Source: Liquidambar formosana
Lineage: Eukaryota > Streptophyta > Magnoliopsida > Saxifragales > Altingiaceae
DNA length: 64,000 nt
Direction of reading: 5' to 3'
NCBI GenBank assembly: GCA_039720395.1
Contig: CM077823.1
Span: forward strand, 5,198,909 to 5,262,908
Shown here: positions 12,710 to 22,628 of the stretch, in pieces
How positions within the stretch are numbered: the stretch's first letter is position 1
Layout of the letters: every line of letters starts with the position of its first letter
Position numbers and translations under genes: made by a program
The notes under the pieces: generated by a model
The model's database searches: none
Told to the model about the DNA's origin: nothing
The model's input: the letters and a program-made list of their open reading frames with translations, nothing else

Positions 12710-12909
12710 GACTGCGGTAAGTCAGTTCTCCTCACTAAAAACCAAAAGCATACCTGTGCGACCCAGGAAATCAGCAACCGGCTGGTTCCCTTGTTTTGTT
12801 CCCCATACATTTCAAATTCAAGTGGTCGCCGAAATCTTTTCTCTCTACCCCAATGCTGATCAGACTTGGGTGAAAACATTGGTGCTGGAATAAGGGGAAG
12901 TGACAGGTT

Positions 12910-12975
12910 TGCGTACGCATATGTGACTATTGCGTACGCATGATGCGTACGCATACATAATATATCCGTACGTAA
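12910..12975. promoter_or_regulatory. Palindrome cluster, left LTR, U3 side
   Basis: Exact TGCGTACGCA at 12910, 12931 and 12944, then CCGTACGTAA. The cluster sits about 200 bp upstream of the TATA box in the sense direction, a promoter-proximal position. Confidence 0.7.
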
Positions 12976-13127
12976 GAGGTAAACACACAGGCTTTCAAGC
13001 TGCAATCTAAGCGTTTCGTTGGGAATTGCTTTGTCAATTTCTCGGGACACACAATAAACCTCATCATCGGGATTCCAACTCGGGTGATCTCACATCTGAT
13101 TGGGCGGTACAAAATGGGGTGTCTACA

Positions 13128-13142
13128 GTTGCCCCTCTTTCG
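13128..13142 (-). other. Polypurine tract
   Basis: Sense strand reads CGAAAGAGGGGCAAC directly before the 3' LTR start TGTAGACACC. This is the expected place for the plus-strand primer of reverse transcription. Confidence 0.75.
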
Positions 13143-13420
13143 ATTATACTCGCTTGTGAGTAATATCGGAAGACTTCATAGACCCGTCCATTTTTACCGA
13201 CTGACCAAATCGAAATCAAAGTGCAAACAATGCAATGGGTCGAGTTAGGAATCACCTAACTACCTACGTACCCTGTGGAAGGGATCAGACCCGCCGTAGT
13301 TCGTGCAAATAAAATAAAAGCTCACCTGGGCAGTGATGTGGGGTATAAGTGTATGAGTTAAAGAAAAATAGCCATCTCAGGCTTATGAGAAACTGTCCTT
13401 GACGAAGGGCAATAAGGCAT

Positions 13421-13730
13421 TATCAAACCCTATAGCGAGGGTTGACCTCAGCAGAGGCCCACGTAAGTAATTTCGGACCCTGTAAAGAGGGCTGACCTCA
13501 ACGGAGGCCCAAATCGGGTGATGTTGGACCCTATAAAGAGGGCTGACCTCAACAGAGGCCCCAGTAAGCGATATCGGTCCCTATAGAAAGGGCTGACCTC
13601 AACAGAGGCCCGAGTCGGTGGTATCGGACCCATATAAAAAAGGGTTGACCTCAACTGAGGCCCAAGGTGGTCATATCGGTCCCTATAGAAAGGGTTGACC
13701 TCAACAGAGGCCCAAGTCGGTGGTAAATTA
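13421..13730. repeat. Tandem repeat, about six units of ~54 bp
   Basis: Units share 'ccctatagaaagggctgacc' and 'tcaacagaggcccaagtcgg'-like parts and diverge by point changes. They lie between the polypurine tract and the extra genes. Such arrays in the 3' untranslated region of Tat and other plant LTR elements are known and can seed satellite DNA. Confidence 0.85.
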
Positions 13731-13886
13731 GCTGTGATTCTCTGACCTTAACGAAGGTCCAATGCTGGATTGAGATCCAAACAAAAGCCGAATGTTAAAT
13801 CAAAATCCTTGCGAGGATTGGGTCTTCGGGATCTACCCGTGAGTCAAGGGTCGACATTGCCCCTGGTTTACAGTCAACCAAAAATC

Positions 13887-13960
13887 ATGCGCATGTGTAC
13901 GCACGATTCTATAATGCGTCCGCATAAGGCGTGCGCAAAGGCTCAGCTTGCGTACGCACC
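13887..13960. promoter_or_regulatory. Palindrome cluster upstream of the PMD gene
   Basis: One exact TGCGTACGCA (13949) and near copies TGTGTACGCA, TGCGTCCGCA, GCGTGCGCAA. It lies about 310-380 bp upstream of the start codon of the + strand plant-mobile-domain gene, with a pyrimidine-rich stretch (14105-14235) between. Confidence 0.55.
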
Positions 13961-14203
13961 TATGTTTTAATTTTCACACATCAATTGGGACGGCGTCGTT
14001 TCGTTCAGAAGTGATTTCAAAACTCATGCCTCTTCGTCTCCGGCGAGAACCGTTTCTGTCTCAACCCCTTCCCTTTCTTAAACACTCTTCACATCCGAAA
14101 CCCTTAGCCCCTTCTCATTCTCTCTCTCTCTTCTTTTTCTCTTATTCCTCCTCTTCTTAACTTTCTCTTGTTTTTCTTCTTTTCACAATACCATCGTCGT
14201 CCT

Positions 14204-14235
<32 letters not shown>

Positions 14236-14626
14236 CAGTGATACTCGAGACTCTCCATCAACAAAAATGGCCCCGAAGCGAGTTCGTGGTGATGACGATG
14301 GCTTCGTCATCAACAGGTGGGACCCGCAGCTTCCTCCGAACGCAATACCGGAGATTCTACACCGCCCTTTGGAGCATCGTTCCCAGATTGCACGACAGCA
14401 GCGGGTATGTGATCAAAAGTGAATTTTTTTTTTTTTAAAGCTTTGATTTTTATCGATGCATGTTTAAAAAATTCGAACTTTGTTGAACCAATGATGATTA
14501 ATGGACCCAAAATAATAAAATAATAAAAAAAACTGTGAACTCTGATTAATAACTCGATGAAGAAAATATGACAATGGCGGGACAAAAACAGGGGCTACTG
14601 GTCCACTTGAACGTGGGTCTCCGCTA

Positions 14627-14830
14627 TGCGTACGCAAGACTACATGTTGCGTACGCCATTATGATACTCAAGTTCTGTACAGCAGACCTCGAAAACAAAA
14701 CCTACATGACCTATGACCTTAGACTTAATTATGGTGGATGTTACACGGGGGAAAAAGAAGGAGTGGTACCCTATTCAGCGGGATGATGTCGCCAATGATG
14801 CGTACGCATCTACAACAGTTGCGTACGCAT
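14627..14830. promoter_or_regulatory. Palindrome cluster, PMD intron 1, first part
   Basis: Exact TGCGTACGCA at 14627, 14799 and 14820, with TTGCGTACGC at about 14648. Inside the intron, between exons 1 and 2. Confidence 0.65.
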
Positions 14831-14933
14831 CATGTGCGAAGAATTCCGAGGTTCAGAGCTTTGAGTCTCCAGCTCGAGAGGAACCCATGCTAATTCGGAT
14901 TGATACTAACATCGGGTCCGCATAGATCAATCA

Positions 14934-15208
14934 TGCGTACGTAATGATATTATTTTAACAAACTTGCGTACTTAACCCCACTGGATGCATACGCAATGTC
15001 ACAGATCCTTAAGATAGGCCCTAGGATTTTGATGAATAGGCCTAATGATGGCATAGTGTGGGTTATTAGATGCGTACGCAGTGTACGTGAATGCGTACGC
15101 AGATCATTGTTGCGTACGCAGATCATTGTTGCGTACGCATTTTTGTGCATTGCGTATGCATGGGTGAACTTGTTCTGGTGCGTACGCAACTGTGGGGGTT
15201 GAGTACGC
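14934..15208. promoter_or_regulatory. Palindrome cluster, PMD intron 1, densest part
   Basis: Exact TGCGTACGCA at 15071, 15092, 15111, 15130 and 15180, and near copies at about 14934, 14965, 14987, 15084, 15151 and 15201. Two copies are embedded in a tandem 19-bp unit (agatcattgttgcgtacgc), showing local duplication. Confidence 0.75.
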
Positions 15209-17384
15209 ATATTTCATGAATTCTATATTATAGAATTATCTAATATACATACCTGTTTTTATACTTACCTGACTTTAATCTTTTGCAGATTCCGAAGAAG
15301 AAGTACGGACGTGGTAGCATGGATAGCCTGACTAGTTGGTGGGGTCGGCTTACCGAGGAGACCCGACAGCTGGTCATAGACGCGGGCTTCGGGAAGCTCG
15401 CCACTGACACTATCACGCGCCGTCCTGGCCCTACCCTTGTGCTTGCCTTGGCCGAGAGGTGGTGGGACACCACCCACACCTTCCATATAGCAGGACGGGA
15501 GTACACTATGACCCCGTATGACTTTTACCGCCTGACTGGGCTGAGGATGAGGGGACGGCGGTTTACTTTTGAGCTGACAGAGGCCGATCGCAAGGCCTTG
15601 ACCTTGCGCTTGTTGGGAGTCCCTTGCCCATCTGCTACGCTGAAGTACCCAGCTCTGCTTGCTGCGTACTCTCAGAGAGGCCAGGATACTGCGGAGGATC
15701 GCACGCAGATGGCGCGAACATTCATTCTATATCTCCTTGGCGCCTTTCTGGTTGCCAACTCTGCACAGACAGTGGAGCCTGGATAGCTACTGGCTTTGGA
15801 TGATTTGGCTGCTGCGAGAGAGTATGGCTGGGGGAGTGCGGTGCTATCTCATCTGTATGCCACTATGGATTCTTTGAGTCGGCTAGTGTCTGATCCTACC
15901 GGGTGTTGGCGCTTGTGGGGGGTAAGATGCTTCCTTTCTTTTTTTCTTTTCTGTATTCTTTTTTTTTTATTTTTTTATTTTTTACTGTAAATGGTAACAT
16001 CTGAACTGTACAGTTGTGGGCTCGTGAGTACCTCACCCTGGAGCCACTGATGGATGGTGACGAGGCTTCACACATTGTGGTCAGGGAGTTTCTGGACAGA
16101 CTAGATAGGGTAAGTGCCTTCCTTTCCTCTCTTTCCCCCTCTTTTCTTTTTTTATTTTTTTTTTATTTTTTAACTGTACTAACTTCCTCTTTTTTGCAGG
16201 TGAATGCTCGACCATGGGTGGGTGCTCCGGAGCTGGGTCCACAGGACTGGGAGGAGGATGCACGGGAGATGTCTGAGATCTCCTGTCTGCTGTCCTATCC
16301 CCGGGCACGCGCCTTCTATTTTGCTGAGAGGGTGGTGCCCCAGCTCACCATCGACCCGGAGCTGCGCCAGAGGGTTCCTTATGATCCGCCTTCCTTTTCC
16401 CTGATCCCCTATTCGATGAGCACAGCGGATGTGGAGGAGTGGCGAGAGGGTATACACTACCTTTCCAGACTGTTAGGACCCTCGGAGAGCTACTCCACTT
16501 TCGCTCGCGAGCGGCTTATGCCCCGCCTCGTAGGACACCAGGTATTCTGCTTATTTCTGTGTTTCTTTTACCTGTTTTTGATCTTTGATGCTCACTTTAT
16601 CTTCTCCTTTTCTGTCAGGTTCCTTTTGCTGGCGCGCCTGGCGAGGGATTTCCACCTGTATTCCCTTCCTGGTCTGTCCCACTCTTCCGTCGCAACGGTC
16701 GGGTTCGCAATGTGCGTATCTAGCGGGATATGACGGCCTATCCCTGTCCTATTCCTCCTGGTACACGTCAGGTATGTTTTCTCTATTTCTGCAAAAATAT
16801 GGTTATCATGTGATGTATGCATGCCCTAATTGTTTTTCCCATTTTTCCCTGTTAGCTTACGCTCCCCGAGACTGAGTTCGTCTATCAGATGATAGGCGGA
16901 CTCAAGCAGCTATGTATTGATCAGTCACAGACCATCCTGGAGCTGCGGGGAGGTGCGGGATGAGGTGGTGGTGGTGATTCAGACAGTGATGATGATGACG
17001 ATGATGGGGACGGTGATGAGGAGAGCGTGATGCAGCCCCCTCGTGGTCGCGGTGGTGCCAGCTCATCCAGTGCTCAGAGGCGATAGATTGTTGTTGTTTT
17101 TTCACTTACCCCCTCTTTTCTCAGAACAGTTTCTGTATTGATTTTTTTGGATGTGTATTTAAACATTTCTGCCATAACCTTTATTTCAGTTTTTTTATTT
17201 CCATTTAGCAATTGCATGTTTATATAAGAAAATGCCTTTTTCAAAACGCGAACCTCCATAAATCACTAATATTTCATCGAGAACAATCCACCATGATTTG
17301 ATCGACCCAAACAACCACTATCTTTCGGACTTGGTATCTGTCGTGAAAAGCTGCTGGCAGAAATCCACACAAATGTGTATGCAA

Positions 17385-17462
17385 GACAACCTGATGCCTA
17401 TGCATGTTGCGTACGCATAATGACAGTGTGCGTACGCAGCATGCATAAGCTAGCGTACGCAA
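17385..17462. promoter_or_regulatory. Palindrome cluster between PMD and DUF7745 genes
   Basis: Two exact copies (about 17409 and 17430) and near copies (TGTATGCAAG, TGCCTATGCA, AGCGTACGCA). The cluster is 150-230 bp upstream of the start codon of the DUF7745-type gene, a promoter-like position. Confidence 0.65.
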
Positions 17463-17614
17463 GATAGTGCTCCATGGGACCCACACAGCTGCATGAATAT
17501 CCTTTTCTTTTCATTCCACCGCCTTCTTTCAAAAGTCCTCGGTAATGACAAACCATTCTGAATGCCTTAAATCATTTCCTTTATTCCACCGCCTGTCTTC
17601 AGAAATTCTTGGTA

Positions 17615-19005
17615 ATGGCAATTCTTTCTGATTGGATTAAATCTTTTAATCGTCAATTTCGCGAGGAGCTGAATACACAATTCCACTTAGCTTCTTTACT
17701 TGATTACTCCAAAGTGCGGGTCGATCAGAACTTTCTCCAATTTGCTGCGGGATTTTGGGATCCTTCCCGTCATGTGTTTCGCTTCAACAATTCAGAGATG
17801 TGTCCTACTATGGAGGAGTTTGGAGCTATTCTCGGGCGTTCCGATTTTACTCATGTCCTGCTACCCTCAATTGCCCAAGCTAAAGCTGAGGATTTAGTTC
17901 CCATATTTGGTATCTCCTTTAGAGTTGCTCGTGACTTGTTTTCAGATTCCCGAATAAACTTGCAGTCCTTGATCTCATATTTCCGTCAACTTCCTACTGC
18001 GAGCACAGAAAACCAACCTCAGTATCAATTGAATGCCGCTTGTTTTTGTATCTTGGCACAATACTTATTCATGGATGATTCTGATTCTGTTGACGCAACT
18101 CTGATGCGAGTTCTTCCAGTCTTAAAGGTCCAAAATCCTTGCATGATGATTTTAGCTGGTACTCTCAATGCTTTGAGCAAATTCGTGAGAGGTGAGGTTT
18201 CCTTCATAGGCGGTAGTCCCCTTTTGCTGCAGGTGAGTTTACTGCCTCCTTCCCCTTTTTTTTTTTTTTTTTTTTTTTTTTTCAGTTCTGCTGCTGCCTT
18301 GTTGCGTACGCATCAGTATATGTAGCGGACGCATCTTGAGTACGCATAAGTTGACATTGCGTACGTTATATGTTGCGTACGCAACTGTTTACTGAGCGTG
18401 CGCATGTTTGCGGACGCATCTTTGTCTAATGCGTACGTATGAATGCTTTGTCCTTTCTCCAGATTTGGCTTTTCGAGCGTCTTCAACTTGTGTCAGAACC
18501 TCAGTCGAGTCCCTGGACATACCAACCGCAATTGTATCGCCGTAGGCCTTTGATCAAACCTTTTCCCGACATGGATAACCTTCAAGCGATGGTTTCTAAC
18601 CTTTCTTGCCATGATGTCCGGTGGTTCTGCCCTTGGTGGAGAATACCTGACATGACTTCAAGTTTGATCCTTTCTCATGGCGTGATGTTGGTTGGTCTGA
18701 AAGAAATATCTTACTGCCCGGTGCCCCGTATTCAGCGTCAATTTGGAGAATCCCAGAGAGCTCTGAATAAAGACCATATGGGATACGTTTGCCCTCTTGT
18801 GGGTCGTATTATTGAGCGCATCTGGGAAGCATGGCCCCAAAGAGCCCGGACATATTCCATCACCGCCCCAATGTTAATCAGCCCTTCAACGTCTTACTAT
18901 GCTTGGCTTGCTTCTGATATTGAGGAATCCAAGAAAGCAAATGACCAGCACAAGCGGAAGATCATTGGGCAGAGTAGTTGTGATCGAAAAAAGACGAGGA
19001 AATGA
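17615..19005 (+). CDS. DUF7745-type protein, antisense passenger of the retrotransposon
   Basis: Two exons, 17615-18232 and 18463-19005, joined in phase 0 across a GT-AG intron; 386 residues, no frameshift or internal stop. I chose the ATG at 17615 because it opens the conserved part and an upstream GTA codon offers no better start. Family hallmarks: FWDP at residues 47-50, PTMEEF at 64-69, FIGGSPLLLQ at the end of exon 1, and a WFCPWW stretch in exon 2, followed by a basic C-terminus (KKTRK). DUF7745 is a plant domain of unknown function; I assign it from remembered family features, not a search. The intron holds a palindrome cluster. It lies head-to-tail with the PMD gene and its stop is only 168 bp from the end of the opposite-strand integrase. 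Possible regulator or anti-silencing factor, but this is inference. Confidence 0.75.
18302..18441. promoter_or_regulatory. Palindrome cluster in the DUF7745 intron
   Basis: Exact TGCGTACGCA at about 18303 and 18374, with near copies (AGCGGACGCA, GAGTACGCAT, TGCGTACGTT, GCGTGCGCAT, TGCGGACGCA, TGCGTACGTA). They fill most of the 230-bp intron and end within 25 bp of the acceptor. Confidence 0.7.
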
Positions 19006-19172
19006 TTTGCTACTTCGAAATAAACCTTGTCAATCGTATTGTATTTCATGTCCTTTCCCCTTTTTTAGTACAAGCAATCAACAAGATGCAACAGTTACTT
19101 AAATAAACAAAACTATCTTAATTAAATTTTGCACTGATTCCAACCCATTGTTTACACAAAATTGAGTCCACT

Positions 19173-20540
19173 TTATATGTAATATTTCCGGAGTCGGTCC
19201 AGATTGGTGGGCTGTGTGAACTCATTCCCTTCTTCGTCCATTAGCTTGGCTGCTCCTCCTGGCAGTATGGTCTTGATGATGTATGGGCCCACCCAGTTGG
19301 GTCTGAACTTGCCCCTAGGATCTGATACCTGAGTTAGCATCTCCTTGAGCACTAAATCTCCTTCCTTCAAGTTCCTCGGCTTCACTCTTTTGTTAAATGC
19401 TCTGGCGACTCTCCTCTGATACCCTTGCACATAGTATAATGCTTTGAGCCTTGTTTCATCTAATAATGCCAATTGTTCGTAGCGGCTTCTTTTCCATTCG
19501 GCTTCGGGGATTTTTCCTTCTACCATGACCCTTACCGATTGGACTTCCAATTCCACTGGTAACATTGCTTCCATTCCATATACCAGTGAATAAGGGGTTG
19601 CCCCAGTAGATGATCTTATTGATGTTCGATATCCCCACAATGCATTTGGCAATTTTTCTGCCCAGTCCTTGTAAGTTTCTGCTGACTTTTCGAGGATGTG
19701 CTTGACATTTTTATTAGCCGCTTCTACTGCTCCGTTGGTCTGAGGTCGATAAGGGGAGGATTTGTGATGTTTAATACTGTATTTCTCGAACACATCTTGG
19801 ACTTCCCCCTGAAAGTGTAGTCCATTGTCTGAAATGACCTCGTGTGGCACTCCATACCTGCAAATAATATGAGTCTCAATGAATTTAGCCACATGCTTAG
19901 CTTTCAACACCCGTATAAGCTTCTGCTTCCACCCATTTTGTGAAGTAATCGATTGCTACTAGTATATATTCATACCCTCCTGTAGCCTTAGGGGCGATCT
20001 TTCCCATAATGTCTATGCCCCAAGCAGAAAATGGCCAAGGTGACGTCAACTGGTGCAATTCAACTGGAGGTGTGTATTGCATGTTGGAGTAAACCTGGCA
20101 TTGATGACATTTTCGTACATAATTCCCGCAATCTGCTTCCATGGTAGTCCAATAGTATCCTAGCCGAATGATCTTCTTTGCTAGCATCCTCCCATTCATG
20201 TGAGGGCCACATTCCCCTTCATGCACTTCACTGATTAATACTTTGGCTGCCTTTTCATTAATGCATAACAAGTGAATACCATTGGGAGACCTTTTGAACA
20301 GACTTCCTCCACACACGATGTATTGCATTGCTAGCAACCTCAACGCTCTACGATCTTTCTTATCTGCTCCTTCTGGGTATTTGCCACGTTCCAGAAAATT
20401 CAGGATGTCGAAGTACCAGGGCTCCCCATCATCAATTTCTCCTTCCATAACCATAATGGTGGTTTCATGGGCTGGTTGGGATTTCTGTTGTATGGTCAAT
20501 GGTTGTAATCGGGCTCCTTCTGGAATATGAATTAAAGAGG
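19173..20540 (-). pseudogene. Integrase (pol), frameshifted
   Basis: Zinc-binding HHCC module at about 20098-20223 (H-x6-H, later CHQC). Core triad D near 20013 (GIDIMG), D near 19829 (SDNG) and E near 19724 (NGAVEA). The C-terminal part ends in LDRLRKYYI and its stop is at 19173. No chromodomain is visible, as expected for Tat. A single extra base near 19905 separates the first catalytic Asp from the rest, so the enzyme is not made from this copy. It would insert the cDNA into the host genome. Confidence 0.9.
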
Positions 20541-20930
20541 CTAATGTGGCTAGGGCGTCGGCAAACTGGTTTTGAGATCTGGGTAAGGGGGTGAAGGTTA
20601 TTTTTCGGAATTTATGGGCTAGTCTTTCGAGGTGGTTTTGATAAGGTTTCAGGTGTTCTTCCCTGGTCTTCCAAATGTTCTGGACTTAAGCAATTACTAG
20701 TGCTGAGTCCCCGAAAACCTCTACTTCTTCTGCTTGTAGTGTTAACAGTGCTTCTAACCCTGCAATGCAAGCCTCATACTCCGCTGTGTTGTTTGAATTC
20801 TGGAAGTTTAGTTTAACCGACAGGGGTATGTGTGATCCTTCTGGTGTAATCAAAATGACCCCGATCCCATCTCCATACTGACTCGATGCTCCGTCGAAAT
20901 ACATCTTCCATGTCTTTAAACAATCGACGT
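20541..20930 (-). pseudogene. Second, archaeal-type RNase H (aRNH)
   Basis: Acidic residues in the order of this family: YFDGA (D at 20895), NNTAEYEA (E at 20781) and GDSALV (D at 20709). This extra RNase H between the first RNase H and integrase is a known acquisition of the Tat lineage. A nonsense codon TAA at 20686-20688 cuts it shortly after the third acidic residue. The same reading frame then continues into integrase. Confidence 0.88.
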
Positions 20931-21480
20931 TCAAGAGGTTTTCACCGGGGAAATCATCGTTAAGGGCTTCCCCTAGCACCGGATGTTTTCCACAATAATC
21001 TGATACTGCCCCTCCTTTTATCGCCTTCTGCGTGACATAAACCAATTCGAATCCGGCAAGTAAAAACAGCCATCGCGATAATCGCCCGTTGAGTGTTTGC
21101 TTCTCAAATAGGTATTTGAGCGGATCCATCCGGCATATTACTTGGACTTCATAATTCATCAAGATGTGCCTTAACTTTTGAACAGCCCACACTAACGCAA
21201 AGCACGATTTCTCTACCACCGTGTATCTTATTTCATAGTCATGCAACTTCTTGCTTAAGTAGTAGATGGCGTGTTCACATCCCTGATCATCCCGTTGTGC
21301 CAACATGCTCCCCAAAGCTTCCTCAAAGACGGATAAATACAACATCAATGGTTTTCCAGGACGAGGTGGAACCAGGATTAGTGGGTTTAACAAGTATTCT
21401 TTTATATCTTCGAATGCTTGTTGGCATTGATCATTCCATTCTTTAGGCTCCCCTTTTCTTAGCAGCTTAAAAATGGGCTC
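20931..21480 (-). pseudogene. First RNase H region, catalytically degenerate
   Basis: The sequence follows the Ty3/gypsy RNase H order (Y-L-S-V-F-E-E-A-L-G, then Y.VVEKSCFALVWA, then LSRW). The first catalytic Asp, expected in a 'Y-x-D-A-S' context, is Ser here. This fits the known pattern that this domain became a structural connection domain after the lineage gained a second RNase H. Confidence 0.75.
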
Positions 21481-22628
21481 ACAAGTTGAAGTGAGTTTTG
21501 CTATAAATCTGCTGATGTACTGCAACCTCCCTAAAAATCCACGTATTTCTTTTTCCGTCTTTGGCGGTGGCATTTCTAAGATAGCTTTGACCTTGGTGGA
21601 GTCCACCTCTATCCCCCTGTTTGTTACTAAGAACCCCTAGTAATTTTCCTGATGTTACCCCGAAAGTGCATTTCTGTGGATTCAACCTCAGTTTATATTT
21701 CCTGATTCTTTTGAAGAACTTCCTCAAATTCTGCAAGTGACCTTCCCTAGTCTCTGACTTTACAATCATATCGTCCACGTATACTTCCACTTCTCGATGC
21801 ATCATGTCATGCAATAATGTGGTAGCCATCCGTTGATAGGTTGCGCCTGCATTCTTCAATCCAAATGGCATAACTGTATAACAGCATGTGCCCCATCCAG
21901 TAGTGAAGGTGGTTTTAGTCATGTCCTCCGGTGCCATCCGTATTTGATTGTACCCAGAAAATCCATCCATAAATGACATTAATGCACTGCCTGCTGTGTT
22001 ATCCACCAAAACATCAATGTGTGGGAGAGGGAAATCATCTTTTGGGCAAGCTTTAGTTGAGATCTCGGTAGTCTACACACACTCGTACCCGCCCGTCTTT
22101 CTTTGGTACCGGTACTATGTTAGCAATCCAATCAGCTTGACTCACTGCCTGTATGAAACCCACTTTTAATAGCTTGGACACTTCTTCTTTCACCTTGATT
22201 TGCCATTCGGGTTGCATTCTTCTTAGACGTTGCTTTACTGGTCTAAACCCTTCTTTGATGTCAATGCGATGTTGCACAATCTCGGGGTCTATACCGGCCA
22301 TACCTTCATAGGACCATGCAAACACATCTTGGAATTCCTCCAATAAGGTGCTGAAATCAGATTGCTCTTGTACAGACAGAGTGGACCCAATTTGTATTTC
22401 CTTAGGATTTTCATTAGTGCCTAAGTTAATCATGATGGTTTCATTCTTTACAGGTTCGAGATTTCTCTCGTGTTCATCATTAATTGCTTTGTTTAAGTCA
22501 GGGTCTTTAGACATTTGTACAATATATTCGTCAAGGGACATATCGACATAAGCAAAATCAGAGCTCGTTTCATTAGTAAAAGGAGTGATTACATCAAGGA
22601 TTTTCTTAACGGCCTCTTTACCAAGCAT
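21481..22628 (-). pseudogene. Reverse transcriptase (pol), frameshifted
   Basis: N-terminal leader to about 22300, then RT motifs: PVPKKDGRVRVCVDYRDLN just above 22053, DGFSGYNQI, MPFGLKNAGATYQR and the catalytic YVDD at 21770-21781. Two single-base insertions break it: one near 22050 just after YRDLN, and one near 21640 in the thumb-side sequence. Removing one base at each site restores the family sequence. It synthesises cDNA from the element RNA. Confidence 0.92.

Larger units (their letters stand above)
11472..13127 (-). repeat. 3' LTR of Tat/Ogre element (left copy)
   Basis: On the + strand TGTAAGCGCC...GTGTCTACA, 1656 bp. Sense is minus, so U3 is at the right. TATA box TATAAATAA at 12701-12709 (minus). 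U5 contains GGGAGTCGCCACCC about 70 bp from the inner edge of the LTR family's 5' end, duplicating the start of the primer site. Six exact TGCGTACGCA copies. Confidence 0.93.
14267..17086 (+). pseudogene. Plant mobile domain (PMD) gene carried by the retrotransposon
   Basis: Six exons by GT-AG reading: 14267-14404, 15289-15921, 16014-16109, 16200-16541, 16619-16771, 16856-17086. Every junction is in phase 0 and the joined product would be about 530 codons. Exon 2 has the aminotransferase-like plant mobile domain hallmarks: WWGRL near residue 63, AGFGKL, ERWW at about 102-105, then THTFH. Exon 6 ends in an acidic D-rich tail. The start ATG at 14267 follows a pyrimidine-rich leader. Nonsense codons in frame at 15784 (TAG), 16721 (TAG) and 16961 (TGA) break it, and there is no frameshift. 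PMD proteins of host genomes (Arabidopsis MAIN, MAIL1) act in the nucleus in transposon silencing and gene expression, and PMD genes are known passengers of Tat elements. Intron 1 (884 bp) is packed with TGCGTACGCA. Read antisense to gag-pol. Confidence 0.85.

Noticed and set aside
11998..12975. CRISPR-like array from repeated 10-mers
   Set aside because: Spacing is irregular, the motif is short and palindromic, and the DNA is plant nuclear; no cas genes.
14168..14313. Poly-Phe or poly-Lys frames beside the PMD exon 1
   Set aside because: Caused by a poly(T) tract; only the part from the ATG at 14267 looks like real coding sequence.
14950..15210. Open frames rich in 'MRTQ', 'YAYA' and 'VRNN' in the palindrome region
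   Set aside because: These peptides are translations of repeated TGCGTACGCA, not conserved proteins.
15784..16963. Nonsense codons taken as proof of cytosine methylation decay
   Set aside because: All stops could come from CAA, CAG or CGA by C-to-T change, but any stop codon has such an ancestor, so this alone is not informative.
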